Shown: positions 1 to 6,619, counted from the stretch's first letter. The stretch: DNA of 10,212 nucleotides from JACZQZ01 sp046756945 (GCA_046756945.1 JBHHXI010000111.1:1-10212), one strand, 5' to 3'. The notes: generated from the letters alone by a model not told the origin. Numbers and translations: made by a program.

Positions 1-102
1 GCCAAAATCAAGAAGGCCGGCGACTTTTATGCAAGAGTTGCCTTGGACGGAACCGTAGCGAGCACGTTCAAGATCCTGAAGGGCAATCCCGAAGGGCTGT
101 AA
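1..102 (+). CDS. C-terminal end of an unrecognised protein (partial)
   Basis: An open frame runs from the window edge to a TAA at 100-102, giving the last 33 residues of a protein whose start lies outside. The fragment is basic at first (AKIKKAGD) and ends in KILKGNPEGL. I do not recognise the family from so short a piece, and no domain or membrane segment can be argued. Its reality as a coding end is supported by the hairpin about 45 bases after the stop and by the clean frame up to the edge. The gene is convergent with the DUF1465 gene at 400-832. Confidence 0.55.
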   Translation, partial: AKIKKAGDFYARVALDGTVASTFKILKGNPEGL

Positions 103-144
103 GCGCGACCAACCAGCGAGTCGTCTAATTCCTAGTGAAATGTG

Positions 145-177
145 AGGGGGCGGGAAATCATTGGTTACCCGCCCCTT
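145..177 (+). terminator. Hairpin, probable terminator of the gene ending at 102
   Basis: An inverted repeat pairs GGGGCGGG (147-154) with CCCGCCCC (168-175), extended by one G-U and one A-U pair at the base. The inner bases can pair weakly around a three-base loop. Only two T residues follow directly, so it is a poor intrinsic terminator by the T-tract rule, but its position just after a stop codon fits transcript-end formation. Confidence 0.45.
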
Positions 178-397
178 CCGATTTCGGACGCTTTGGGGCC
201 GGAACTTGTTCACGGGAATTGGGGATAAATTTGCCCCGGACAGCCGGAATTTTCGGTACCCACTTTTTGAACCCCGTAATCCAATGAACATCCGCTAAGG
301 GGTCAGAATCGGACTTTCTCCCGTACCGTTACAGGTGACCGGTGTGGACCTGTGAGCGGACATCGCCACTCGCAACACCAGTTGATGAGTCCATGAG
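178..397. other. Gene-free, AT-richer intergenic stretch, possible repeat relic
   Basis: No credible ORF is seen between the hairpin after the first gene and the end of the DUF1465 gene. The part from about 213 to 317 is richer in A/T than its surroundings. It holds the short pieces CGGGAATTGGGG (213-224), a small imperfect hairpin CCGGAATTTTCGG (244-256) and GGGGTCAGAATCGG (299-312). From memory, GGAATTGGGGA..AAATTT and GGGGTCAGA..C-like strings recur around REP/RAYT transposase genes in proteobacteria. This is a weak recollection, not a match I could test. Confidence 0.3.
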
Positions 398-832
398 CTA
401 GCCCGCCCCGCGCCCGGCATGGGCCTGGCGGACCATGGCGTCGAGCCGGGCGACGCGCAGATAGAGCCGGTGACTGCGCGCCAGCAGGTCCTGCAATCCC
501 GCCGGCAGGTCGAGATGCCTGTCGTTCCGGTCGTCGAGGCAGGGATCGACGCCGTCGAGCCGGGGCAGGGTGCTAAGTGTCTCCGCGGCGTCGATTTCGC
601 CGGCGCCGACGGCCTTTTGATAGAGCAGCCAGGCCATCACCCCGGCCAGCCGCGAGGTCACCCGCAGGTGCGACCCGGCGACGGCCAGCCCGTCCATCGG
701 CGCCCGCCGACCGTCCCGCGCCGTCGGCGAAAAGGCCGCGTAGTTCCGGGCCTCGATCAACAGATCGAGGGTGTCTTCGAACGTCTTGTCGATAACCGCG
801 GAGTATGTTTCCCCTTCCGGTTCACGCGCCAC
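398..832 (-). CDS. DUF1465 family protein, RcdA-like (regulator of CtrA degradation)
   Basis: A 144-residue cytoplasmic protein with the features of the alphaproteobacterial DUF1465 family. A central block around residues 52-80 reads SHLRVTSRLAGVMAWLL followed by QKAVGAGEI. A C-terminal helix around 111-131 contains LLARSHRLYLRVARLD. The family includes Caulobacter RcdA, an adaptor that helps ClpXP degrade CtrA and other substrates during the cell cycle. RcdA is about 177 residues, so this copy is shorter. Whether it keeps the adaptor role cannot be read from the sequence. The start is GTG at 830-832. A GGAG lies about ten bases upstream, and the nearby ATG at 837-839 is out of frame and stops at once. 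The stop is TAG at 398-400. It lies downstream of the MFS gene on the same strand, 192 bases away. Family membership is fairly secure; the symbol rcdA is withheld because orthology was not tested. Confidence 0.85.
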   Translation of the reverse strand: MAREPEGETYSAVIDKTFEDTLDLLIEARNYAAFSPTARDGRRAPMDGLAVAGSHLRVTSRLAGVMAWLLYQKAVGAGEIDAAETLSTLPRLDGVDPCLDDRNDRHLDLPAGLQDLLARSHRLYLRVARLDAMVRQAHAGRGAG

Positions 833-850
833 GGTCCATGCACTCCGTTC

Positions 851-1009
851 TCACCCCAAACCCACGCCCTTGCCGCCACCGCGCCCGGGTATCACCGGCG
901 GATTTCCCGTTCCGCCGCCATTTCCCATGGATGGTAGCGGCCGCCAGGGCCCGTCGGAATTATCCAGACGGTTACCGGCCATCCGGCGCCGGCGGCGCAT
1001 CCCCTCCAT
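851..1009 (-). CDS. Doubtful 52-codon small ORF between MFS and DUF1465 genes
   Basis: An ATG at 1007-1009 opens 52 codons ending at TGA 851-853. This fills nearly all of the space between the MFS stop (1025) and the DUF1465 start (832). The product would begin MEGMRRRRRMAGNRLDNSDG and continue as a Gly/Pro-rich tail. Against it: about 27% of third positions are A or T, clearly more than in the neighbouring genes, and no well-spaced ribosome binding site precedes the ATG. For it: tight packing on the same strand, with gaps of 15 and 18 bases. I recognise no family. It may equally be a chance ORF in an untranslated spacer. Confidence 0.2.
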   Translation of the reverse strand: MEGMRRRRRMAGNRLDNSDGPWRPLPSMGNGGGTGNPPVIPGRGGGKGVGLG

Positions 1010-1024
1010 GCGACCGTTGCCGCC

Positions 1025-2251
1025 TCAGGACAGTCGGGCGGGAACCGTATCGGCGCGCCGGCCCGGCCCGCCGGTGCCCGGCCGGGCAACCGAGGGAAAG
1101 GCCAGCGCGCTGACGGCCACGGCCACGGCGAGGGCGGCGAGAATCCAGAACACGGCGCCGAATCCCCCGGTCCCGTCGCGCACCCAGGCAATCAGCGGCA
1201 CCGTGCCGGCGCTGACGCCCAGTCCCACCGTGTACTTGAGGGCGTAAATCCGCGACCGCCAGTGACCGGCCGCATAGCGGGCAATGATGGTGTCGTAAAT
1301 GGGGATGGCGCTGAAGACGAGCAGCATCACGCCGATGGCCACCGCCAGCATGGCATAGTCCGAGGCAAACACGGCGAGCGTCATCATCGGCACCTGAAGC
1401 ATGGCGACGCCGACGAAGACCCGCTTCAGGGGATAGCGGTCGATCAGGTGCCCGACGACGATCTGGGCCACGGCGGCGATCATGAAAACCCCGGTCACAA
1501 GGCTTCCGATGCCCGTCGTCGTCCCGGCTAGGGCGGACAGCCGGTCATCGAAGACCTTGGGCAGGGATATCGTCGTCGCGTTGAAGATGACCCCGCCGCA
1601 CAGGGTCGCCATCACGAGAACGGCGAAGATACGCCGCACCGTCCCGGGCGCGACGCCGGGGGCGGCGACGGAGGCGCCCCCCCTCCGTCTCCCGCCGGCG
1701 CCGGCGGTGCCGACGGCGAATGCCAGGCCCGTCGCCACGGCGACGACGCCGGGGACGATGAAGGCGGCGCGCCAACTGATCATGTCGGTCAGGGCGCCGG
1801 CGGTGACGCCGGCAAGGGCGACGCCGAGATTGCCGAAAACCCCGTTGAGGCCCAGCGCCTTGCCGACCCGCGCCGGGTCGGTCTCGGCGACCATGGCGAT
1901 GCCGACGGGATGGTAAATGGAGGCGAACAGCCCGACCAGGGCGAGGCCCACGGCGATGTCCACCGTCGAGCGGGCGAGGCCGGTGAGGATCGAGGCGAGG
2001 CCGATGCCGACGAAAAACACGATCATCATTCCGCGCCGGCTCCAGCGGTCGCCGAGCCAGCCGGCGGGCAGCGCGCCGGCGCCGAAGGCGACGAAGCCGT
2101 ATACGGACAGGGACAGCAATTCCCCGTAGGACGCCTGGAAGACGTCGCCGAGGGCGAGGACGACCGTGGGATAGAGCAGGATGAACAGATGATCGTAGGC
2201 GTGCCCGAGGTTGAGGAACGCGAACGTGCTCAGGCGTCTGTCGAAGCGCAC
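1025..2251 (-). CDS. MFS transporter, fosmidomycin-resistance (Fsr)-like, 12 TM
   Basis: A 408-residue integral inner-membrane protein with about twelve hydrophobic segments and a Gly/Arg-rich central loop near residues 182-206, the usual two-bundle MFS plan. The conserved loop 2-3 motif is GWLGDRWSRR (64-73), and its echo in the second half is GHLIDRYPLKR (267-277). The N-terminal LNLGHAYDHLFILLYP and the FASIYHPVG segment (109-117) resemble the Fsr/CynX-like branch, which are proton-driven exporters or small-molecule permeases. The substrate cannot be inferred. The frame stays open far upstream to 3013, but that part is antisense to the exonuclease gene. The GTG at 2249-2251 is chosen because GGAGG sits seven bases before it and the protein then starts just before TM1. 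It is divergent from the exonuclease and upstream of the DUF1465 gene on the same strand. Confidence 0.9.
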   Translation of the reverse strand: MRFDRRLSTFAFLNLGHAYDHLFILLYPTVVLALGDVFQASYGELLSLSVYGFVAFGAGALPAGWLGDRWSRRGMMIVFFVGIGLASILTGLARSTVDIAVGLALVGLFASIYHPVGIAMVAETDPARVGKALGLNGVFGNLGVALAGVTAGALTDMISWRAAFIVPGVVAVATGLAFAVGTAGAGGRRRGGASVAAPGVAPGTVRRIFAVLVMATLCGGVIFNATTISLPKVFDDRLSALAGTTTGIGSLVTGVFMIAAVAQIVVGHLIDRYPLKRVFVGVAMLQVPMMTLAVFASDYAMLAVAIGVMLLVFSAIPIYDTIIARYAAGHWRSRIYALKYTVGLGVSAGTVPLIAWVRDGTGGFGAVFWILAALAVAVAVSALAFPSVARPGTGGPGRRADTVPARLS

Positions 2252-2258
2252 CGTGCTG

Positions 2259-2263
2259 CCTCC
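2259..2263 (-). promoter_or_regulatory. Ribosome binding site fixing the MFS GTG start
   Basis: Read on the minus strand this is GGAGG, seven bases before GTG 2251. It decides the start within an ORF that otherwise runs on upstream. Confidence 0.75.
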
Positions 2264-2273
2264 GTCCCTTTCG

Positions 2274-2302
2274 TATAATACCGCCGCCTCCAACGGCGGC
2301 GG
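2274..2302. promoter_or_regulatory. TATAAT/TATTAT element and GC hairpin in MFS/exonuclease divergent gap
   Basis: A consensus TATAAT lies on the + strand at 2274-2279, and TATTAT can be read on the minus strand at 2275-2280. Beside it, CCGCCGCC (2281-2288) can pair with GGCGGCGG (2295-2302) around a six-base loop. No good -35 box is placed for either strand. On the minus strand the -10 would give a leader of roughly 17 bases containing the MFS ribosome binding site. The + strand reading points away from its gene's start by about 150 bases. It is a candidate promoter only. Confidence 0.3.
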
Positions 2303-2428
2303 CGGCGCGGTTCGGTCACGGGGTGTGGGATAGCAGGCCCGCGACCGGGGGCCAAGACATATCGCCGGACGGCGACTTCTGCTAAAGTTCCCGGCGGTCG
2401 GCGGTGCGGCCGGAAGATTTGGGGGCGC

Positions 2429-3037
2429 ATGGCGTCGCAGGTGAACGGGTCCGAGCACGAATTCCTGGGCGGCCCGACCACGATCTTCGACCTGGAGTTC
2501 ACGGCCTGGGAAGGCTCGGCGGCGCGGGGCTGGAGCGGCGCCGGCGAATACCGGGAAATCGTCCAGATCGGCGCCGTCCGGGTGGATGGCGGAAACGCCC
2601 TGGCCGAAGTGGGCCGTTTCAAGACCTACGTCCGTCCCGTCAGGAACCCGGTCCTCAGCGGCTATTTCGTCTCCCTCACGGGCATCACCCAGGCCGACGT
2701 GGACCGTCACGGCGTCTCTTTCCCCGAAGCCCTGGCGGCGTTTTCGGAATTCGTCGGCGAGGACGGCGGCGCCGTCGTTTCCAACGGCGCCGATCAGGCC
2801 GCCCTTGACGAGAACTGCGTCCTCCACGGCATCGCCTGCCCCATCGACGCCGACAGGTTCGTCGACATCCGGCCCCGCCTCGCCCGCCTCCTCGGGCTCG
2901 CCACGCCCCAGGTGATCAGCGCCAAGCTGCCCTCGCTGCTCAGGCTGCCCGGCCGGCGCAAGGAGCACGACGCGCTGGCCGACGCCCTGGCCATCGCGCA
3001 GGCCCTGCGCCACCTGCGCGAAACGGGGCGGCTTTAG
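2429..3037 (+). CDS. DEDDh 3'-5' exonuclease, ERI-1/KapD-like
   Basis: A 202-residue cytoplasmic exonuclease-fold protein. Exo I is FDLEFTAWEGS with metal ligands D21 and E23, followed by the family-typical REIVQIGAV (42-50). YVRPVRNPVLS and LTGITQADVD (67-92) match the ERI-1-like subgroup better than the DnaQ proofreading subunit. Exo II is around D122 in SNGADQAALDENC. Exo III is EHDALADA, with H180 and D185. All five DEDDh residues appear present, so it should be an active two-metal 3'-5' nuclease, more likely on RNA or single-stranded ends. The true substrate is unknown. The length is normal for a stand-alone domain. The ATG has a G-rich GGGGG only three bases upstream, with GGAAG further back. 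It is divergent from the MFS gene and convergent with the small exported-protein gene. Confidence 0.88.
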   Translation: MASQVNGSEHEFLGGPTTIFDLEFTAWEGSAARGWSGAGEYREIVQIGAVRVDGGNALAEVGRFKTYVRPVRNPVLSGYFVSLTGITQADVDRHGVSFPEALAAFSEFVGEDGGAVVSNGADQAALDENCVLHGIACPIDADRFVDIRPRLARLLGLATPQVISAKLPSLLRLPGRRKEHDALADALAIAQALRHLRETGRL

Positions 3038-3043
3038 GCGGCA

Positions 3044-3089
3044 CCGGACGCCGGGCCGCGACGGACGGGCGCAGGCCCGGACGCCGGGC
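3044..3089. repeat. 13-bp direct repeat in convergent gap
   Basis: CCGGACGCCGGGC occurs at 3044-3056 and again, identical, at 3077-3089, a period of 33 bases. It sits just after the exonuclease stop. Each copy is GC-rich and partly self-complementary, so it may take part in transcript-end structure. In sequence this rich in G and C it may also be chance. Confidence 0.4.
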
Positions 3090-3144
3090 GGCGCCGGGTA
3101 TGACCGCGGATCAGGAAATCCGGTTCAGGAGAGCTACGGCGAGG

Positions 3145-3462
3145 TCAATAGCACCGTGTCCGTACGCCCCACTGGATGCGGCCGTCCGCAAGGTAGCGAT
3201 AGACCCTGTCCCGATAACAGGTGGGGCGATAGGTTGGCGCGTAGACCACCGGCGCCGGCCGGTAATAGGGCGGTGGGGCGAGGAGCGCGCCGAGAAGAAC
3301 GGCGCCGCCGATGATCCCGAGGGCGATCAGAGCACCGTCACCGCCGTGGTGGCCGTGATGGTGTCCGCCATGGCCGTAGTAATGGCCGTATCCCGCCTGG
3401 GCGGAAAAGCTTGCCAGCACGAGGCCGGCACTCAACAGTCCGCTCAACACGAACTTTTTCAC
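3145..3462 (-). CDS. Small exported His/Gly/Tyr-rich protein, function unknown
   Basis: A 105-residue protein with a signal peptide: basic VKKF, a hydrophobic core to about residue 20, then SAQA at 20-23 as the likely cleavage site. The mature start GYGHYYGHGGHHHGHHGG (24-41) is a histidine cluster able to bind Ni, Zn, Cu or similar metals. A hydrophobic Gly/Ala/Leu segment follows (44-62) that could span or enter a membrane. Next is a Pro/Tyr-rich stretch (63-80), then a C-terminal block with C82 and C104 ending in WGVRTRCY. This layout recalls short envelope proteins with Gly-zipper-like segments, but I do not name a family. The start is GTG at 3460-3462, with GGAGGA eight bases upstream. 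The frame is open further up, but that part is antisense and lies across the rhodanese region. It stands 92 bases downstream of the rhodanese gene on the same strand. Confidence 0.75.
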   Translation of the reverse strand: MKKFVLSGLLSAGLVLASFSAQAGYGHYYGHGGHHHGHHGGDGALIALGIIGGAVLLGALLAPPPYYRPAPVVYAPTYRPTCYRDRVYRYLADGRIQWGVRTRCY

Positions 3463-3470
3463 AGGCCCGC

Positions 3471-3476
3471 TCCTCC
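3471..3476 (-). promoter_or_regulatory. Ribosome binding site fixing the GTG start of the His-rich protein
   Basis: On the minus strand this reads GGAGGA, eight bases before the GTG at 3462. The signal peptide begins directly at that GTG. Confidence 0.65.
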
Positions 3477-3554
3477 ACGCCGACCCGCCCCCGGTCGACG
3501 ACGGAAACCTTAGCACGGACCCGCCCGCAAAGCCATTGCCATGGATCGTCGCCG

Positions 3555-4046
3555 CTAGCAACTGGGGCAGGCCTCCACGGGCAGGCCGCGCTTCACCCAG
3601 CCGGGGCCAAAGGGTCCGCCGATAAAGCCTTCCCTGATGTTGAACACCCGGGTGAATCCGGCCTCGCTGAGCACCTTCTGGGCGAGGGTCGAGCGGTTGC
3701 CGCGGGCGCAGATGACGGCGACGGGCTTTTTCAGGTCGCCGTCCACCGCCGCCGCCATCGCCTTGACAAACCCCTCGAGGCCGCCCGGATCGTGGATGGT
3801 CACCCGGCGCGCCCCCTTGGGGATGCCGGTCTGGCGCCACTCCTGGGGCGAGCGCACGTCGATCAGAATGACGTCGCCGGCCTCCGTACGAAAATTCGCC
3901 TCGTCGGCGGTGAGGACGAAGTGGTCCGCGGCGGATACCCCGGCGGCGCCGAGAACCAGCGCGCAGGCGACCAGCCCCGCCGCCAGGATGCGGCGTGCGC
4001 CGCGGAACAGGCTCGCCACGCGGCAGCCGTGATCCCTGGTCGTCAT
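3555..4046 (-). CDS. Periplasmic single-domain rhodanese-like sulfurtransferase
   Basis: A 163-residue protein. Residues 1-40 form an export signal: an Arg-rich n-region, the hydrophobic LAAGLVACALVLGAAG, and cleavage likely after VSA or VSAA. The mature part is one rhodanese domain. It has VILIDVRSPQEW (59-70), GIPKGARRV (74-82), and the active-site loop CARGNRS with catalytic C113, then IREGFIGGPFGPGW near the end. Such domains pass sulfane sulfur through a Cys persulfide, or act as redox or sulfur carriers in the envelope. The C-terminus is PVEACPSC, adding a CxxC pair (C160, C163) that could form a disulfide or bind metal. The start ATG at 4046 has GGGGGAGG eight bases upstream. It follows the phn operon on the same strand but lies after that operon's terminator, so it is probably transcribed separately. 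Family is secure; physiological acceptor unknown. Confidence 0.9.
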   Translation of the reverse strand: MTTRDHGCRVASLFRGARRILAAGLVACALVLGAAGVSAADHFVLTADEANFRTEAGDVILIDVRSPQEWRQTGIPKGARRVTIHDPGGLEGFVKAMAAAVDGDLKKPVAVICARGNRSTLAQKVLSEAGFTRVFNIREGFIGGPFGPGWVKRGLPVEACPSC

Positions 4047-4122
4047 GGTTCCGGCCTCCCCCGGAGAACGCGTAACGGTTCAGGCGGATAAGATATAGGT
4101 CTCCCCCTGCCCCGGTGGTAGC

Positions 4123-4152
4123 AAAAATGCGCGCCGGGAACCGACGGCGCGC
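4123..4152 (-). terminator. Intrinsic terminator of the phn operon
   Basis: On the minus strand the stem GCGCGCCG (4152-4145) pairs with CGGCGCGC (4136-4129) around an eight-base loop. It is followed by A and five T residues (4128-4123). It lies 13 bases after the stop of the second permease gene. This is the best intrinsic terminator in the window and separates the transporter operon from the rhodanese gene. Confidence 0.85.
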
Positions 4153-4164
4153 GCCTTTCGGCAC

Positions 4165-4977
4165 TCAGGTGATGCGCTGGCGCACGGTGGCGGAGATGAA
4201 CTCGCTGACCACCACGACGGCGAAAATGGCCAGCATCATCAAAGAGACCTGCTGCCACAGGAACAGATTGATGGAGGCATAAAGAAGGATGCCGATGCCG
4301 CCGGCCCCGACGAAGCCGAGCACGGTCGATTCGCGGATGTTGATGTCCCAGCGGTAAACGGCGGTCCCGTACATCACCGGCAGAACCTGGGGCAGGATAC
4401 CGATCCACAGGACCTGCAGCCGCGACGCCCCGGTGGCCTCGATGGCTTCCACCGGACCGGTGTCGATCTCCTCGATGGCCTCGGCGACCAGCTTGCCCAT
4501 GAAGCCGATGGAACGGAAGGCAATGGCCCAGATGCCGGCCACCGGGCCGGGTCCGAAGATGGCCACGAAGACGAGCGCCCAGACCACCGTGTTGACCGAA
4601 CGCGAGGCGACCAGGATGAAGCGCCCGATGAACCAGGTGAGGGCGTTGAACGTGGTGTTGCGCGCCGCCAGGAAAGCCACGGGAAAGGCGAGGACCAGGG
4701 TCACCGCCGTGCCCAGGGTGGCGATGTGGATGGTTTCGATGAGGGCGCCGGCGAGCGTGTCGAGATAATCCAGGTCGGGCGGCCACATGCGGGTGAGCAG
4801 GTCCGCCAGCTGGACGTGGGCGTCGAGGAAGTAGAACCAGGGGATGTCGAGATCGCGCACCGACCAGACGACGACGAAGACGACGCCTACATACCAGGCA
4901 TAGCGACCCACGGTCTGGCGCGGGCTGAACCGGCGCCACACCTCGGGATAGCGCTTGGCGTGCCGCTCGACGGTCAT
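4165..4977 (-). CDS. phnE: Phosphonate/phosphite-type ABC transporter permease (second PhnE)
   Basis: A 270-residue inner-membrane permease, the second of two PhnE-type subunits. A short cytoplasmic N-terminus with HAKRYPEVWRRF leads into TM1 (about 25-40). Further TM segments lie at about 80-105, 115-142, 145-165, 192-206 and 240-262. The EAA-type cytoplasmic loop that docks on the ATPase is EAIEATGASRLQVLWIGILP (177-196). The PhnE signature follows as YRWDINIRESTVLGFVGAGGIG (208-229). It should form a heterodimeric channel with the first PhnE. The ATG overlaps the stop of that gene in an ATGA (4974-4977). No separate ribosome binding site is evident, so translation is likely coupled. The intrinsic terminator follows. 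The long upstream extension of this reading frame is a shadow of the first permease gene. Confidence 0.93.
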   Translation of the reverse strand: MTVERHAKRYPEVWRRFSPRQTVGRYAWYVGVVFVVVWSVRDLDIPWFYFLDAHVQLADLLTRMWPPDLDYLDTLAGALIETIHIATLGTAVTLVLAFPVAFLAARNTTFNALTWFIGRFILVASRSVNTVVWALVFVAIFGPGPVAGIWAIAFRSIGFMGKLVAEAIEEIDTGPVEAIEATGASRLQVLWIGILPQVLPVMYGTAVYRWDINIRESTVLGFVGAGGIGILLYASINLFLWQQVSLMMLAIFAVVVVSEFISATVRQRIT

Positions 4978-5780
4978 CTCAGGCGGCCGCGGACCCAGGT
5001 GCTGAAGAATTCGCCGGCGAAGACCAGGGCCATGATCGTGAGCAGGATCGCCAGGCTGAAATCGTAGTCGTAGCGCGAAAAGGTGGCGGCCAGCACCTGG
5101 CCGATGCCCCCGGCGCCGACGATGCCGACCACCGTGGAATGGCGGAGGTTGGCGTCCAGCCGGTAGATGGAAACCCCAAGGTAGCGCGGCAACGCCTGTG
5201 GCGAGACGCAGTAGATCAGCAGTTTGAGGAAACCGGCCCCGGTCGCGCGGATCGCGTCGAGCTGCCCCGGGGGCATGTTCTCGATGTCCTCGGCCAGCAT
5301 CTTCGAGATGAAGCTGGTGGAAGCCACGATCAGGGTCAGCGCCCCGGCCAGCGGACCGAAGCCGAAGATCTTGACGAACAGGATGGCGATGATGATTTCG
5401 TGGAAGGTGCGCGACAGGACGATAATCGCGCGCGCCACCAGGTAGACCGGCTTCGGCACCAGGTTGACGGCCGCGCACAGGCCCAGGGGCACCGCCAGGA
5501 TCATGCCGAAAAAGCTGGCGGCGAAGGCCATCTGAACGCTTTCCAGCACCCCCCTGGCCAGCAGCTCCCAGCGGCTGAAGTCGGGCGGCACCATGCGAAC
5601 GAGCATGTCGCCGGCCCTGGGCAAGCCATGGCCGACCCGGTCCCAGTCCACCTCCAGGGTGCCGAGCGCCCATACCGCGTAGGCCACGATCAGCGCGATC
5701 CCGCCGTACCGGTAGTAGGGATTTTCGATCAGCTTGATCGTGTGCCACTGTCGGGGCGGGGCGCCGGTCTGTGGCGTCAT
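4974..5780 (-). CDS. phnE: Phosphonate/phosphite-type ABC transporter permease (first PhnE)
   Basis: A 268-residue inner-membrane permease. TM1 is about 25-41, followed by an external segment VRMVPPDFSRWELL typical of PhnE. More TM segments lie at about 83-105, 112-137, 141-158 and 241-260. The EAA-type loop is DAIRATGAGFLKLLIYCVSP (175-194), and the downstream signature is YRLDANLRHSTVVGIVGAGGIG (206-227), close to that of the second permease. Two different PhnE genes in tandem is a common arrangement, the paralogues forming one heterodimer. The two proteins here are clearly diverged from each other outside these motifs. The ATG overlaps the ATPase stop by ATGA (5777-5780), with GGGAGG about ten bases upstream inside the ATPase gene. 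The stop overlaps the next permease start the same way. Confidence 0.94.
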   Translation of the reverse strand: MTPQTGAPPRQWHTIKLIENPYYRYGGIALIVAYAVWALGTLEVDWDRVGHGLPRAGDMLVRMVPPDFSRWELLARGVLESVQMAFAASFFGMILAVPLGLCAAVNLVPKPVYLVARAIIVLSRTFHEIIIAILFVKIFGFGPLAGALTLIVASTSFISKMLAEDIENMPPGQLDAIRATGAGFLKLLIYCVSPQALPRYLGVSIYRLDANLRHSTVVGIVGAGGIGQVLAATFSRYDYDFSLAILLTIMALVFAGEFFSTWVRGRLR

Positions 5781-6619
5781 CCCGCCGAGGCCTCCCGCAC
5801 GAAGCCTTTCTCTTTCCTGCGTTCCCTGGAAGGCGGCGCCTCGGCGTCTTCGTCGGCGACTTTGCGGATGGTCGTGCTCCAGTCCTCCTCTCCGTAAATC
5901 CTGGTGAGGACGTCGGCCGTGAGCTGATCGGCGATGCCGTCGAACACGATGCGGCCCTCGGTGAGGCCGATGATGCGGTCGGAGAAGGACTGGGCCAGGC
6001 CCACGTCGTGAATGTTGACCAGCGCCGGCGTGCCCCGTTCATGGGCCAGCTCGACGATGATCCGCATGATCTGGCGCGACGTCTTGGGGTCCAGGCTTGC
6101 GGTGGGCTCGTCCACCAGCAACAGATCGGGCCGCTGCATGAGCGCCCGGGCGATGCCCACCCGCTGGCGCTGGCCGCCGGAAAGGGCGTCGGCGCGCGTG
6201 TCGTGGTAGCCGGCGAGCCCGACCCGGTCGAGCAGCTCGAACGCGGCGGTTACGTCCGCGGCCGGGTATTTGCGGCGGTAGGCGCGCCAGAAGCCGACAT
6301 AGCCCAGGCGCCCCGACAGCACGTTCTCCATGACGGTAAGGCGTTCGACCAGGTTGAATTCCTGGAAGATCATGCCCATGCGGCGGCGCACCTTGCGCAC
6401 GTCGCGCCGGCTCAGGCCCGTGACCTCGGCGCCGTCGAGAACGATGGTGCCCGAGGTCGGCTCGACCAGCCGGTTGACGCAGCGTATGAGCGTGCTCTTG
6501 CCGGCCCCGGACGGGCCGATGATGGCGACCACGTGGGGCTGGTCCACGGTCATGCTGACGCCCGCCAGCGCGCTCTGGCCGGTGGGATAGACTTTAACCA
6601 GATCGGTTATCTTCAGCAT
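5777..6619 (-). CDS. phnC: Phosphonate/phosphite-type ABC transporter ATPase PhnC
   Basis: A 280-residue cytoplasmic ATPase that energises the importer. Motifs appear in order: Walker A GPSGAGKST (35-43), Q-loop Q86 in IFQEFNLVERL, ABC signature LSGGQRQRVGIARAL (146-160), Walker B LLLVDEP (166-172) with E171, D-loop ASLD, and H-loop H204 in NIHDVGLA. The ENVLSGRLGYVGFWRA segment after the Q-loop is typical of PhnC. After about residue 250 there is a charged, Arg/Glu/Lys-rich tail (IRKVADEDAEAPPSRERRKE) beyond the usual domain. The start ATG at 6617-6619 has no clear ribosome binding site; the only strong element upstream is the hairpin at 6639-6663. This may keep ATPase synthesis well below that of the binding protein. 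It overlaps the permease start by four bases. Confidence 0.95.
   Translation of the reverse strand: MLKITDLVKVYPTGQSALAGVSMTVDQPHVVAIIGPSGAGKSTLIRCVNRLVEPTSGTIVLDGAEVTGLSRRDVRKVRRRMGMIFQEFNLVERLTVMENVLSGRLGYVGFWRAYRRKYPAADVTAAFELLDRVGLAGYHDTRADALSGGQRQRVGIARALMQRPDLLLVDEPTASLDPKTSRQIMRIIVELAHERGTPALVNIHDVGLAQSFSDRIIGLTEGRIVFDGIADQLTADVLTRIYGEEDWSTTIRKVADEDAEAPPSRERRKEKGFVREASAG

Noticed and set aside
332..352. Small inverted repeat CAGGT...ACCTG as a terminator for the DUF1465 gene
   Set aside because: A five-base stem with a long loop and no T-tract on the relevant strand is not distinguishable from chance.
2252..3013. N-terminal extension of the MFS frame by 254 codons
   Set aside because: It lies antisense to the exonuclease gene, has no membrane or domain features, and a GTG with an ideal ribosome binding site at 2251 starts the protein properly.
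3463..4164. Extension of the His-rich protein frame to 339 residues
   Set aside because: The upstream part is the rhodanese gene in another frame; the signal peptide and GGAGGA place the start at 3462.
4978..5180. Arg/Ala-rich open frames on both strands across the transporter genes
   Set aside because: They have no homologous motifs and composition expected of off-frame reading in high-GC genes.
4978..6042. Long minus-strand open frame upstream of the second permease, together making 625 codons
   Set aside because: It overlaps the first phnE and phnC in another frame. Those genes have full motif sets and ATGA junctions, so the extension is a GC-rich shadow.
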